Shown here piece by piece: positions 20,481 through 28,570 of a DNA stretch of 64,000 nt. Under the pieces are notes generated by a model, which made no database searches, was not told the DNA's origin, and worked only from the letters and a program-made list of their open reading frames with translations. The position numbers were made by a program, and so were the translations under genes. Source of the stretch: Oleispirillum sp965228165 (GTDB lineage Bacteria > Pseudomonadota > Alphaproteobacteria > Rhodospirillales > Rhodospirillaceae); assembly GCA_965228165.1 (NCBI GenBank), contig CBDDHB010000003.1, positions 1,364,001-1,428,000 of the forward strand. Reading direction: 5' to 3'. Every line of letters starts with the position of its first letter. Within the stretch, counting starts at the first letter, position 1.

Positions 20481-20957
20481 TCACAGGCCCGCGACGGCGG
20501 AATGCTGACCGATCAGGGCCAGCGCGACGGAGAGGTGCTTGTCCGCCTCGTCCTTCATCTTCGACAGGCTGGAAAAGCCGAAGCGATGGACGTCGCGCAG
20601 GGTCTTGTCCATCACCACCAGCTTGCCGACGGTAATCAGGGCGCGTCCGAAACCTTCGTGGGTCAGCGACACCAGGGGCACCGCGATCAGGCCGCGTTCC
20701 TGTTCGACCATCGCGGCGATGCCGTTGAAGAAGGCGCGCACCCGCGCCGCCACGTCCTCGTCCGGATCGCCGATCACCGGCATCGCGCGGCGACGTTCCA
20801 CGGTCAGGACGAAGGGGTCGAGAACCTTGTGCGGCGGCCAGCCGTCCTGCACCCCATAGCGATCGATGGCGCGCATCTGGCGCAACATTTCGGCGGCGAA
20901 CGCCGTGTTCAGAACCGGATCGTCGGCGGCAATCACGCACTCGTCCTTAACCGTCAT
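20481..20957 (-). CDS. NifX-associated nitrogen fixation protein (DUF269)
   Basis: This protein of about 158 residues has the DUF269 pattern: FAAEMLRQMRAIDRYG near the start, then PDEDVAARVRAFFNGI, then VLVKLVVMDKTLRDVHRFGF-type sequence. It accompanies nifX in most alpha- and gammaproteobacterial nif clusters, and its function is unknown. The ATG at 20957 and the GTG at 20963 are both usable with the AGGAAAAGGGGG upstream. It lies in the nifE operon between rseC and fdxB. Confidence 0.88.
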   Translation of the reverse strand: MTVKDECVIAADDPVLNTAFAAEMLRQMRAIDRYGVQDGWPPHKVLDPFVLTVERRRAMPVIGDPDEDVAARVRAFFNGIAAMVEQERGLIAVPLVSLTHEGFGRALITVGKLVVMDKTLRDVHRFGFSSLSKMKDEADKHLSVALALIGQHSAVAGL

Positions 20958-20978
20958 CGTCACCCCCTTTTCCTGGTT

Positions 20979-21479
20979 TCACCCACTGTTGCATCGTTGG
21001 TTGCCCGGCGGATCGGCGCGGCGCAGCATGCGCGGCTCGCCGGTCTCCTGGCCTTTTTCGCGACGCGCCGCGAAACGCCGCCGCCCCGCCAACAGGCCCG
21101 CCGCCATCCCCGCCGCGCCGCAGAAGAACGCGGCGGCGGAGCCGAAGGACGCCCCCGCCAGCACCCCGGCGAGGAAGCCGCCGAGCGGCAGTCCGTAGGC
21201 CCATCCCAAGGCCCCCAGCAGCCCGGCGGAGGGCATGCCGATCACCACCCAGTCGCCCGGCTGCGCCGCCAGGACGTTTTCCACCGTCAGGCGGAGCGGC
21301 GGGCGGTCGCCCATCAAGGCGGCATGACCGCAGCCGCTTTTTTCAGAGCAGCCGCCGCAGCCACCCAGGCGGTCCGCCGTGACCTGGGCGAAACGGCCGT
21401 CCACCGCCTCCACCCGCACCAGACGCTCCACCACCGGGGTGCCGTCGCCTCCCGGCGCGAAGCCTTCGTCTTCACTCAT
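20979..21479 (-). CDS. rseC: RseC/MucC-family protein (SoxR-reducing system)
   Basis: The ATG at 21479 (GGAGGAA upstream) gives 166 residues. The N-terminal part has the RseC cysteine block GGCGGCSEKSGCG, and the C-terminal half has two membrane segments (about residues 80-103 and 108-130) followed by a basic tail. RseC proteins are linked to Rnf-type electron transport complexes and to SoxR reduction. The gene overlaps the end of nifX and sits inside the nifENX-DUF269-fdxB order, where it is not usually found. A role in low-potential electron supply to nitrogenase is an inference. Confidence 0.78.
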   Translation of the reverse strand: MSEDEGFAPGGDGTPVVERLVRVEAVDGRFAQVTADRLGGCGGCSEKSGCGHAALMGDRPPLRLTVENVLAAQPGDWVVIGMPSAGLLGALGWAYGLPLGGFLAGVLAGASFGSAAAFFCGAAGMAAGLLAGRRRFAARREKGQETGEPRMLRRADPPGNQRCNSG

Positions 21480-21938
21480 CCCATTCCTCCGCGAGCATCG
21501 CATCGAACCGGGAGGGATCCTTGCGCACCTTGAGCGCCCGCGCAATCCAGGGCGCGGCGGCGAGAGCGATTTCGCGTTTCAGATCGGCCAGGGCGTCGGC
21601 GATCGGCAGGCCGGGCGCGACCTTGACCGGCTGCACCCCCGCCGACAGCAGACGATGAATGGCGGAACCGCCCACCGCCTGCACATAGACGGCGGCGCAG
21701 CCTTCCAGCGCGGCCATGCGCTCGGCCAGCTTGTCCTCGTTGCCGTCCTCGGCGGCGGGGGGGGGAAGCGCACCGCCGCGACGCAGTCGTGCGCGGTGGC
21801 GGAGACCGCATAAATCGAGAAACCGACGGCGGAGCCGAAATGCTGATCGACGCAGCGGCGGTCGCCGCTGGCGAACGCCACCCGGATCGCGCCCTCGGGT
21901 TCCGGCGCGCGCACCACCGCCAGACGGGTTGCGGTCAT
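21472..21938 (-). pseudogene. nifX: nifX, frameshifted in a nine-C run
   Basis: Translation starts at 21938 (4-bp ATGA overlap with nifN) and gives the NifX opening IRVAFASGDRRCVDQHFG. At 21757-21765 the coding strand has nine consecutive C. Beyond it the NifX C-terminal sequence (PAAEDGNEDKLAERMA to DAMLAEEWDE, ending 21472) lies in another frame. One more C, or two fewer, would restore a 155- to 156-residue protein. NifX binds NifB-co and FeMo-co precursors on their way to NifEN. As written, the product would lose its C-terminal half and read a wrong frame to 21579. Sequencing error or homopolymer slippage are both possible. Confidence 0.85.
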
Positions 21939-23311
21939 GACGCCCCTCCCGCCGCGCGGCATTCCGGCGTCCGCGCATAGACCGAGCGATAGGGACGCAC
22001 CTCGCCCCGATCGAGAGCGGTCAGGATGTTGGCCAGGTCGAACAACACCTGCCGCCCGCCGCGATAGCCGATCCATGCCTGGGCCGAACCGCCGAACCAG
22101 TGGAACTGCGGAAATCCGGCGCGGTAGAGGGGAATGCCCAAACGTTCCGCCACCCCGACGCCGTGGGAATTGGCGATCAGCACCTCCGCCCCGGCATCGC
22201 GGGCGGTGCGTTCCAGGTCTTCCAGGTCGCCGATCTTCACCGTGGCGAGGCCGGATCGGGCGAGCGCCGGGGCATGGGCCGGAGCCACCGCCGCCACCAC
22301 CTCCGCCCCCGTCCCCCGGATCAGGGCGGACAGCGCCAGTAGCAGATCGGCCTCGGCGGCCACCGCGACGCGGGTGAACCCCATCATGAAGTGGGTATCG
22401 ACCAGGGCGTCGAGAAACTGGGCGCGCCGCCGGTCCAGACGTTCCGGAACCGGGTTGCCGGAAATCTCGCGCAGCGCCATGACCAAAGCGTCGGAGGCGG
22501 CAAGGCCGCACAGGTGGTCGAAGCGGACGTCCGGTACCCCGGTGCGGCGGCGCAATTCATCCGCCGGGGCGGACAGCGACGCGCCGACGACGAGGGTGGC
22601 GGCGGCAACCCCGAGGGTGGCGATTTCCGATACCGGGGTTCCGCCGGTACTGTGGGGAGAGTACCGCTCCGGCGCGAGATGGCCGTCGAGGGAACCGGAA
22701 ATGTCCGGCACCACCACCGGGCGCAGGCCGAAGGATTCGATCGTCTCCTTCAGGTCTTCGATGTCGCCGGGGGTCAGGGACGCCCCGACCAGAACGTTGA
22801 CCTGGCGCTTGCGTTCCCCGGCCCGGCCCGGCGCATCGGGGACCAGGGCGCGGACAATCGCGAGAAGCGCGTCGGCGAAGCCGGATTCCAGCGATCCCGC
22901 GTAATCCGGGGTGATCACCGGCACCACCGCCACATCGGCGTGTTCCGGATGCGCGGCGCGGAATTCCCGCACCCCCATCTCGACGTCGAAGCCCTGCACC
23001 GCGGCAAGGCCCGAGGTCGGCACGCCGATCAGCGCGGGCTTCTTTTTCGCCAGGGTGGCGAGCCCCTCGCCCAGGTAATCGTAGGAGCCCATCACCGTGC
23101 CGGTCTGGTCCAGGGCCGAGGTCTGCAACGGAATCGGTTCCTGGAAGTGCTGAATGAAGAAAATCTTGCCGAAGGCGGTGCAGCCCTGCGCGCCGTGGAT
23201 CATCGGCACCGCGCGGTCGATCCCCATGATCGCGAGGCACGCCCCCAGGGTCGAACTCGCCTTCAACGGATTGACCGACATGGCCTTCTTGCGCTTGACG
23301 ATCTCGGTCAT
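21935..23311 (-). CDS. nifN: NifN, FeMo-cofactor scaffold beta-like subunit
   Basis: The start at 23311 overlaps the nifE stop by 4 bp, and the protein is 458 residues. It opens with VKRKKAMSVNPLKASSTLG, then MIHGAQGCTAFGK with the cysteine matching a NifK P-cluster ligand, and QTSALDQ. Later it has HFMMGFTRV and a C-terminal FHWFGGSAQAWIGYRGG. With NifE it forms the scaffold on which NifB-co is matured to FeMo-co. The last codons overlap nifX by 4 bp. Confidence 0.94.
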   Translation of the reverse strand: MTEIVKRKKAMSVNPLKASSTLGACLAIMGIDRAVPMIHGAQGCTAFGKIFFIQHFQEPIPLQTSALDQTGTVMGSYDYLGEGLATLAKKKPALIGVPTSGLAAVQGFDVEMGVREFRAAHPEHADVAVVPVITPDYAGSLESGFADALLAIVRALVPDAPGRAGERKRQVNVLVGASLTPGDIEDLKETIESFGLRPVVVPDISGSLDGHLAPERYSPHSTGGTPVSEIATLGVAAATLVVGASLSAPADELRRRTGVPDVRFDHLCGLAASDALVMALREISGNPVPERLDRRRAQFLDALVDTHFMMGFTRVAVAAEADLLLALSALIRGTGAEVVAAVAPAHAPALARSGLATVKIGDLEDLERTARDAGAEVLIANSHGVGVAERLGIPLYRAGFPQFHWFGGSAQAWIGYRGGRQVLFDLANILTALDRGEVRPYRSVYARTPECRAAGGAS

Positions 23312-24720
23312 TCGGCGGCCTCCCCGAGCACGGAGTCCACCGGCGGGACGCGCCAGGGGGCGGTGGAGCGCGCCGCCGCCCACACCGGACTTTCCAGCGA
23401 CAGCGCCAACCGGCGGGCCAGTTCCGCCATGCCCGCGTATCCGGCATAGGCGAAGTCGCGTTCCTGGTTGATGTCGAGGAAGGGAATCCGCGCCTTCAGG
23501 GCGGTGTACTGGTTGCGACCGCCCGCCACCAGCATGTCGGCCTTAAGCTCCTCGACCAGCCGCAGCAATTCCGGCGCGCTGCCTTCGTCGATCAGAACGG
23601 CGTTTTCGCCCATCAGATCGCGGATGCGGGCCTTGTCTTCCTCGGTGGACTTGCGGCTGCCGGAGGCCACCACCTCCAGCCCCAAATCCTGCAACGCCGA
23701 AACCACCGACCACGACTTGACGCCGCCGGTATAGAGCAGCACCCGCTTCCCCGCGAGGCGCGGCCGCCAGGGGGCCAACGCCGCCTCGGCCTTCGCTTCC
23801 TCCCGCGCGATCAGCGCCTCGGTGCGCGCGATCAGGTCGGGATCGCCGATCAGCCGGGCGATGCCGCGCAGCGACGCCGAGGTGTCGGCGACGCCATAGA
23901 AGCTGCCCTCGAACCATGGAATGCCCCACCGCTTTTCCAGGCCGCGCGCCACGTTGACCATGGCGCGGGCGCAGACCACCATGGTCGCCTCCGCCCGGTG
24001 CATGGTCTGCACCTCGCGATAGCGCGCATCGCCCGACAACGTGCAGAGAACCCGCAACCCCAGTTCGTCCAACAGCGGCAGGGTGTGCCACAACTCGCCC
24101 GCGATGTTGTATTCGCCGACCAGATTGATGTCGTGAACCGCGATGCCGGGGCGAACCGCCGAAGACGGAATCGGGTCCGGTTCGCGGCCGCCCACCACCT
24201 TGCGCAGCATCGTTTCCCCGGCGATGCGGCTGCCCATCTGCTTCGCGCCATAGAACCCGGCGGCATCGACCAGAACCACCGGCTTGCCGAAGGCTTCTTC
24301 CGCCGCCTTGCACACCGCATCCATGTCGTCGCCGATCAGGGCCGGAATGCAGGTGGCGTAGACGAACACCGCCGCCGGGTCGTAGGTGTCGATCGCCTGC
24401 TTGATCGCATGGAACAGGCGTTTCTCCCCCCGGCCCATGATCACGTCCTGCTCGGTCAGGTCGGTGGTCATGCCGACGGCAAACAACGCCGGACCGGTGG
24501 AGCGCGTCCCCCGGTTCTCCCAACTCGACCCCGCGCAGCCGATCGCCCCATGCACGATGTGGGCGACGTCGGCGATCGGCAGCAGCGCGATCTGCGCGCC
24601 GTCGAAGGCGCAACCGCCCGCCGCCGCGCCGGGCTTCGGCCTGGCGCAGCCGGACTTGGCCTTGGCATTGTGGGCGCAGGCGGGCTGATCCATCAGGGCG
24701 CGAATGTCTTGCGGCTTCAT
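23308..24720 (-). CDS. nifE: NifE, FeMo-cofactor scaffold alpha-like subunit
   Basis: The ATG at 24720 is chosen because GGAG lies 8 nt upstream and longer in-frame starts (24798) lie upstream of the sigma-54 promoter at 24764. The protein has 470 residues. Visible are the N-terminal CAHN and SGCARPKPG cysteines, GAIGCAGSSWENRGT, ATCIPALIGDD and the VYTGGVKSW-like VLLYTGGVKSW block. NifE pairs with NifN as the cofactor scaffold. It leads the operon nifE-nifN-nifX-rseC-DUF269-fdxB. Confidence 0.95.
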   Translation of the reverse strand: MKPQDIRALMDQPACAHNAKAKSGCARPKPGAAAGGCAFDGAQIALLPIADVAHIVHGAIGCAGSSWENRGTRSTGPALFAVGMTTDLTEQDVIMGRGEKRLFHAIKQAIDTYDPAAVFVYATCIPALIGDDMDAVCKAAEEAFGKPVVLVDAAGFYGAKQMGSRIAGETMLRKVVGGREPDPIPSSAVRPGIAVHDINLVGEYNIAGELWHTLPLLDELGLRVLCTLSGDARYREVQTMHRAEATMVVCARAMVNVARGLEKRWGIPWFEGSFYGVADTSASLRGIARLIGDPDLIARTEALIAREEAKAEAALAPWRPRLAGKRVLLYTGGVKSWSVVSALQDLGLEVVASGSRKSTEEDKARIRDLMGENAVLIDEGSAPELLRLVEELKADMLVAGGRNQYTALKARIPFLDINQERDFAYAGYAGMAELARRLALSLESPVWAAARSTAPWRVPPVDSVLGEAAE

Positions 24721-24763
24721 CGGCACGCTCCGTCGCAAGGAAACCGAACTCTCCGGAATCACA

Positions 24764-24778
24764 GCAACCGCCATGCCA
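24764..24778 (-). promoter_or_regulatory. Sigma-54 promoter of nifE
   Basis: Minus-strand TGGCATGGCGGTTGC matches TGGCAC(G)-N4-TTGC with one change. It is 44 bp from the chosen nifE ATG. Confidence 0.85.
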
Positions 24779-24822
24779 ACACCAACCCGCTGATTCATAT
24801 GGATTCATCGACGGAGAAAGAT

Positions 24823-24838
24823 TGTCGCATCCGCGACA
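24823..24838. promoter_or_regulatory. NifA upstream activator sequence for nifE
   Basis: TGTCGCATCCGCGACA is a perfect TGT-N10-ACA box, 44 bp upstream of the nifE promoter. Confidence 0.88.
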
Positions 24839-24854
24839 ACGCCCGGCCGGGGCC

Positions 24855-25034
24855 CAAAAACCCGCGGGCTCCGCCCGCACCCGCGAAGGGGCTTGGCCCC
24901 TTCGATCCCATGAGTCCTGTTTTTTGCGCGTAGCGCGAAAAGACGATCACGCGGCAACGTGAAAGCCGATTGCCGCTGACGCGGCGAAAAACAAACGAAT
25001 GGGGGGCGTGGGGGGACCGAGTCCCCCCGCAACG
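24855..25034. repeat. Multi-hairpin intergenic repeat, copy D
   Basis: Full copy: CCCGCGGGCTCCGCCCGC, AAGGGGCTTGGCCCCTT, GCGCGTAGCGC, GCCGCTGACGCGGC and GGGGGGACCGAGTCCCCCC (25010-25028), which ends 8 nt from the rubrerythrin stop codon. The other end lies 17 bp from the nifE NifA box. Confidence 0.8.
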
Positions 25035-25036
25035 TT

Positions 25037-25537
25037 TTACGCAACCTCGACGTAATGCTCGCCCTTGCGGCCGCAGACCGGGCAGGCGTCCGGCGCGTCG
25101 CCGATCACCGTGTGGCCGCACACCGGGCAGATGCGCGGCGCGGCGGAATCCATATCCACGCCCGCCTTCACCGCCGCCACCGCCCGCACGAACAGGCCGT
25201 GGTGAATCTTTTCCACCTCCAGCGCATGGGTCATCGAACGCACCGCCTTCTTCTGCCCCTCGGCCTTCGCGGTGGCGACCATCGGCGGATACATCTCGGC
25301 GAATTCGTGCGCCTCGCCCTCCACCGCGTCGGTCAGATTCGCCAGCGCGTCCTTCACCCCGCCCATCGCCCGCAAATGCGCATGCGCGTGAATCGTCTCC
25401 GCCGCCGCCACGGCGCGGAACAGCCGCGCCACCGCAGGGAATCCATCCTCCTCCGCCTGATCGGCATAGGCTAAATATTTGCGATTCGCCTGACTCTCCC
25501 CGGCAAAGGCTTCCTTCAAGTCGTCGATGGTGCTCAC
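25037..25537 (-). CDS. Rubrerythrin-family protein
   Basis: The start is a GTG at 25537 with GGGAGGA 7 nt upstream. The 166-residue protein has a diiron four-helix bundle with FAGESQANRKY and the ETIHAHAH and EGEAHEF ligand helices. A C-terminal rubredoxin-like site has CPVCGH and CPVCGR. Rubrerythrins reduce hydrogen peroxide and protect oxygen-labile enzymes, a fitting job beside nitrogenase. It stands alone, and no NifA or sigma-54 site was seen, only an imperfect inverted repeat at about 25542-25575 in its leader. Confidence 0.9.
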   Translation of the reverse strand: MSTIDDLKEAFAGESQANRKYLAYADQAEEDGFPAVARLFRAVAAAETIHAHAHLRAMGGVKDALANLTDAVEGEAHEFAEMYPPMVATAKAEGQKKAVRSMTHALEVEKIHHGLFVRAVAAVKAGVDMDSAAPRICPVCGHTVIGDAPDACPVCGRKGEHYVEVA

Positions 25538-25666
25538 GTCAAAATCCTCCCGTATGCAAATACCGGAGGGATTTTAGGGCTATTCGCGGCTGAGCCGCAA
25601 CAGGATGAAATTGAAATAAAAAAGGATTGGAAACAAGGCCGAGCGCGCCCCCTTGACCCTTTTGTC

Positions 25667-25689
25667 ATGCGCGGACTTGATCCGCGCAT
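25667..25689. repeat. Alphaproteobacterial palindromic unit
   Basis: ATGCGCGGA, a 5-nt loop, TCCGCGCAT: a perfect 9-bp stem with the ACTTGATCC core seen in many alphaproteobacterial intergenic repeats. Confidence 0.7.
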
Positions 25690-25753
25690 CCACGCCTTGA
25701 TTTTTCACTGCCGGATAAATCGCGGGGACGGCATGACGGAAGGGGAAACGAAA

Positions 25754-25812
25754 AACCCGTGGGCGCTGCCCACACCCGGCAAGGGTCGCGGACCCTTGCA
25801 TCCCATGAGTCC
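25754..25812. repeat. Multi-hairpin intergenic repeat, half copy E
   Basis: Only the left half: CCCGTGGGCGCTGCCCAC and GCAAGGGTCGCGGACCCTTGC followed by CATCCCATGAG, as in copies B and D. Confidence 0.65.
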
Positions 25813-25981
25813 GCTTCCCCGCGAACCCCCAACCGCCCAGACTGGGGATTCCCCCTTGTTTTATTTTTTACACGTTAGAAGATAATCCTTGGGATACGAC
25901 AGTTAATTGAGCTGCATGTCGGCGCAAAAATTACAAATAAATTGATGCTGCTCCGGAAGATTCTCACTTGGACCATTTTCT

Positions 25982-26812
25982 ATGGAACATTCACCAGACA
26001 ACGCTCATAACAAAAAGCTAATTAATCTAAACATTGATCGCCTTAACGACATGATGAATGTCGCAGTCAGGAGAGTGAGTGCATTTATTCACCTAGGCCT
26101 TGATGGTGCAGAAGAAAGGGTTAGAAACGACTTTACCCTGGAATCCGGAATAACATATAAATTCTGGCCGGATGCGATTTCTGAAGAAGATAGAATAGAA
26201 CTTATAATCGAATATAGGTCGTGGCTTCTTGGGGTGGCTCTTCGTGAATTAGACGCAATATACAGTCTATTCCTTGATAATATATGGCTTGCAATAGAAG
26301 CCGCCGAATTAAATGGAAACATAGTTGCTAAAGGACTCGAATTCGATAATAAATTCAAAAAGAAAACAAACGTCGCGGAGAAACAACGTCTAGTGTGTGA
26401 TAAACTAGAAATTGATGGGAATATAGATGAGTTTAAATCATTGAGTTTTGCGAGAAACGCATTAGCGCATAATTCTGGTATAATCAGAAAACAAATTGAC
26501 TGTAACAATTTATCTCGTGACACCCTTATCTTAAGGTGGCTTACATTCCAGATGATCGTTTCACGTGATGGGAATGAGCTAATAGTCGAACGCGCCCCAT
26601 TCGACACCCATGAATTACCTGGGGATGGGGAGATGTTTGTATCCATACGTTATGTGGAACGACAAATAGACATTAAAGCCGGTCAAAGGATTTTCTTAAC
26701 CCACGGACAAGTCGCGGAATTATGTATGTTCTACAAGCTAGAAGCGGATAAATTAATCAGCAAACTTCTCGACAAGCTTAGGTCTTCTGGGGTTCTAGTT
26801 TCTTCCGAATGA
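25982..26812 (+). CDS. Low-GC orphan protein with a HEPN-like motif
   Basis: This 276-residue protein is not recognised as a named family. Its base composition (AT-rich codons, many AAA and ATA) is unlike every neighbour, which points to recent transfer into the nif region. It is soluble and mostly helical. At residues 156-164 it has FARNALAHN, an Rx4H arrangement (Arg158, His163) resembling the catalytic motif of HEPN ribonuclease domains. The C-terminal third has beta character. No antitoxin-like partner is visible. It is the only plus-strand gene between nifE and nifH and converges with the DUF6129-like gene. Confidence 0.7.
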   Translation: MEHSPDNAHNKKLINLNIDRLNDMMNVAVRRVSAFIHLGLDGAEERVRNDFTLESGITYKFWPDAISEEDRIELIIEYRSWLLGVALRELDAIYSLFLDNIWLAIEAAELNGNIVAKGLEFDNKFKKKTNVAEKQRLVCDKLEIDGNIDEFKSLSFARNALAHNSGIIRKQIDCNNLSRDTLILRWLTFQMIVSRDGNELIVERAPFDTHELPGDGEMFVSIRYVERQIDIKAGQRIFLTHGQVAELCMFYKLEADKLISKLLDKLRSSGVLVSSE

Positions 26813-26863
26813 ATTATGTCTTGTCCTTACAATCTCCAACCGGCGTGACGGTTGCGGGGGATT

Positions 26864-26912
26864 GGGCGGCGAAAAAGGAATGGGGTGCGCGAGGGGTCCG
26901 CGACCCCTCGCA
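26864..26912. repeat. Multi-hairpin intergenic repeat, half copy F
   Basis: Right half only: GGCGGCGAAAAAGGAATGGGG, then the GAGGGGTCCGCGACCCCTC hairpin (26891-26909) on the 3' side of the DUF6129-like gene. A further GGGTCCGGGCGCGCCCGG palindrome follows. Confidence 0.65.
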
Positions 26913-26962
26913 ATGTTTTTCCCTTACCGGGTCCGGGCGCGCCCGGCCTTAAGCCTTAAATC

Positions 26963-27238
26963 CTACTCTTCCCCGACTTCCGCCAGCACCAGGCCGAGGG
27001 CAATTTCGGGGTCGCGGGTGAGGCCGAGGCAACCGCCGTTGGCGGAGAGCAGGTAGACGTTGACGCCGGGGGTTTGGGCCAGCGGCGGGACGCCGCAGAC
27101 GTCGTCTTCCGAACAGGTGGAGACGATCATATCGAGGTCGGCGCGCAGGCGTGCGGCGATGGTTTCGACATCGCGGTTTTCGGCGGCAGCGATGGTTTCC
27201 AGGGCTTTCGCCAGGGTCTCGCGATCAATCATCGGCAT
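26963..27238 (-). CDS. Small nif-cluster protein (DUF6129-like)
   Basis: A 91-residue acidic protein. The segment STCSEDDVCGVPPLAQTPG followed by VNVYLLSANGGCLGLT and a final DPEIALGLVLAEVG resembles the DUF6129 proteins found at the ends of nifHDK operons. The family assignment is from memory of its pattern and is moderate. It overlaps the nafY-like gene by 14 bp and is probably the last gene of the nifHDK transcript. Function is unknown. Confidence 0.7.
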   Translation of the reverse strand: MPMIDRETLAKALETIAAAENRDVETIAARLRADLDMIVSTCSEDDVCGVPPLAQTPGVNVYLLSANGGCLGLTRDPEIALGLVLAEVGEE

Positions 27239-27935
27239 CGACCAAGCTAAGCGCCGGGATTTGGCCCATGGCTTTCGCCAGCCACGGCGGCGGCTGGGTC
27301 AGGGCGGCCTGGAGTTCGGCGAGCAGGGTTTTCGCCTCGCCGCCTTCGGGTTTTTTCACCGGGTGGACATCGCGGCGCACCACCTTGGCGGCGGCGGGTC
27401 CGCCGATGGAAACGACATAGAGCAAGTCGCAATCGGCGATCTGTTCGGCGCGCAGGTCGTTCTTGTCCTTTTCGGCGGTGCGGCCATTTTCGGCGCGGCG
27501 GATGCCAATCAGGCGGCGGGCGGCGGGCGACACCTGATAGATCAGGAAGCGGGCGCAGGTGCCGAAGTGTCCGTCGAGGGATTCCCCGGCGTTGGAGGCG
27601 ACGGCAACGCGGACGGAACCGGGCAGGTCGCCCTCGGCATAGGGTTCGGGGGTGGGCAGGTTATCGGCGATTTCGGTGATGGCGCGTTCGCCGCGCAGAT
27701 AGGCCACCGCCTCTTTCAACTGCTCCTGCGGCTGGTCGGAGAGGGCCCAGTCCTTCGCTTCCTTCAGGCGGCGAACGGTCAGGGCTTGCAGATTGGACGG
27801 CGTGGGGGCCTCGCCCTTCAGGACGTCCAGCAGCACCTGGACCAGGCGCTGCGGTTCGACGTCGGGCAGGGCGCGGGCGGCCAGGCCAATGCGCAGCGCG
27901 ATCGCCTCGGTGATCGGGGTGGCGGCGTCGGGCAT
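27225..27935 (-). CDS. nafY: NafY/NifX-like cofactor-binding protein
   Basis: A 236-residue protein in two parts. An N-terminal helical domain (residues 1-95) resembles the N-domain of NafY. The C-terminal NifX/NafY fold begins VRVAVASNAGESLDGHFG, with the His of SLDGHFG in the position used to bind FeMo-co. NafY holds apo-NifDK ready and carries FeMo-co to it. It lies downstream of nifHDKT and a ferredoxin gene. A NifX-only paralogue is the alternative, but length favours NafY. It could back up the disrupted nifX. Confidence 0.8.
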   Translation of the reverse strand: MPDAATPITEAIALRIGLAARALPDVEPQRLVQVLLDVLKGEAPTPSNLQALTVRRLKEAKDWALSDQPQEQLKEAVAYLRGERAITEIADNLPTPEPYAEGDLPGSVRVAVASNAGESLDGHFGTCARFLIYQVSPAARRLIGIRRAENGRTAEKDKNDLRAEQIADCDLLYVVSIGGPAAAKVVRRDVHPVKKPEGGEAKTLLAELQAALTQPPPWLAKAMGQIPALSLVDADD

Positions 27936-27996
27936 CGGGGGCCTCCATGACGAAAAGATCGCGGGGACCGGGGGGATTCCCGGTCCCCGCGCGGGA

Positions 27997-28188
27997 TCAG
28001 GCGGTCAGGTAGTCGATGCACCCGTCGGGGCAGGTGTTCATGCACTGCGGTTCGTCGGCTTCGCCTTCGCATTCGGTGCAGACGTCGGGGTCGATCTTGT
28101 AGACGCCCTTCGCCGGAGAAATCGCCCCGGTCGGGCAGACGGTGGCGCACTCGCCGCAGGCGGTGCAGCAGTCCTTGTCGATTTTCAT
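27997..28188 (-). CDS. 2[4Fe-4S] ferredoxin (FdxN type)
   Basis: Sixty-three residues from the ATG at 28188. The first cluster motif is CTACGECATVCP and the second, CTECEGEADEPQCMNTCP, has the long spacing typical of FdxN/Alvin ferredoxins of diazotrophs. It likely donates electrons to NifH or serves NifB. It sits between nifT and the nafY-like gene in the nifHDK operon. The Shine-Dalgarno sequence is weak. Confidence 0.88.
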   Translation of the reverse strand: MKIDKDCCTACGECATVCPTGAISPAKGVYKIDPDVCTECEGEADEPQCMNTCPDGCIDYLTA

Positions 28189-28258
28189 GGCCACGGCTGG
28201 ATACTCCCTTGGATACGCGGATTTTGGCACAAAACCGCCCGGCACAGGCGGCGCTGGA

Positions 28259-28474
28259 TTACGCGACTCGTTTGAAGCGCAGGGTGGTGGGAAACACCGG
28301 CGGCGGACTGATCGGTTCGATGTAGAACCGTTCGCCGTCGCTCAACGTGATCTCGCCGCCCCATTCGTCGGCGGTGTCCCGCTCGACCGAGGCAATGACC
28401 TCTTCCAGGTCTTTTTTCGCGACATAGAACAACAGTTTGCCTTCGTCGTTGCGTCGCACCATGACACTGGGCAT
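28259..28474 (-). CDS. nifT: NifT/FixU protein
   Basis: The 71-residue protein begins MPSVMVRRNDEGKLLFYVAKKDLEE, the NifT signature, and has the conserved EWGGEITLSDG block. NifT follows nifK in many diazotrophs. Its loss usually has little effect, and its role is unknown. It follows nifK by 96 bp. Confidence 0.92.
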   Translation of the reverse strand: MPSVMVRRNDEGKLLFYVAKKDLEEVIASVERDTADEWGGEITLSDGERFYIEPISPPPVFPTTLRFKRVA

Positions 28475-28570
28475 TGCAGCACCTCCGCTCGGGTTGCCGA
28501 AGGTTGCGGTAAAGCATCCGGGCGGCCCGGCCCCGAAATTCTCCGGAACCGATGCCGCCCTTCGGAAACC

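Larger units (their letters stand above)
25538..25981. other. 444-bp intergenic region with two repeat types
   Basis: Contains the rubrerythrin leader, the palindromic unit at 25667-25689 and half-copy E (25754-25812), then drops to low GC before the orphan gene at 25982. No gene is seen. Confidence 0.55.

Noticed and set aside
24721..24798. Longer NifE starting at 24798
   Set aside because: That start lies upstream of the sigma-54 promoter at 24764-24778 and could not be transcribed from it; the ATG at 24720 has a good ribosome site.
25580..25885. Short open frames in the 25.5-25.98 kb gap
   Set aside because: They translate repeat units and palindromes on both strands and have no ribosome sites.
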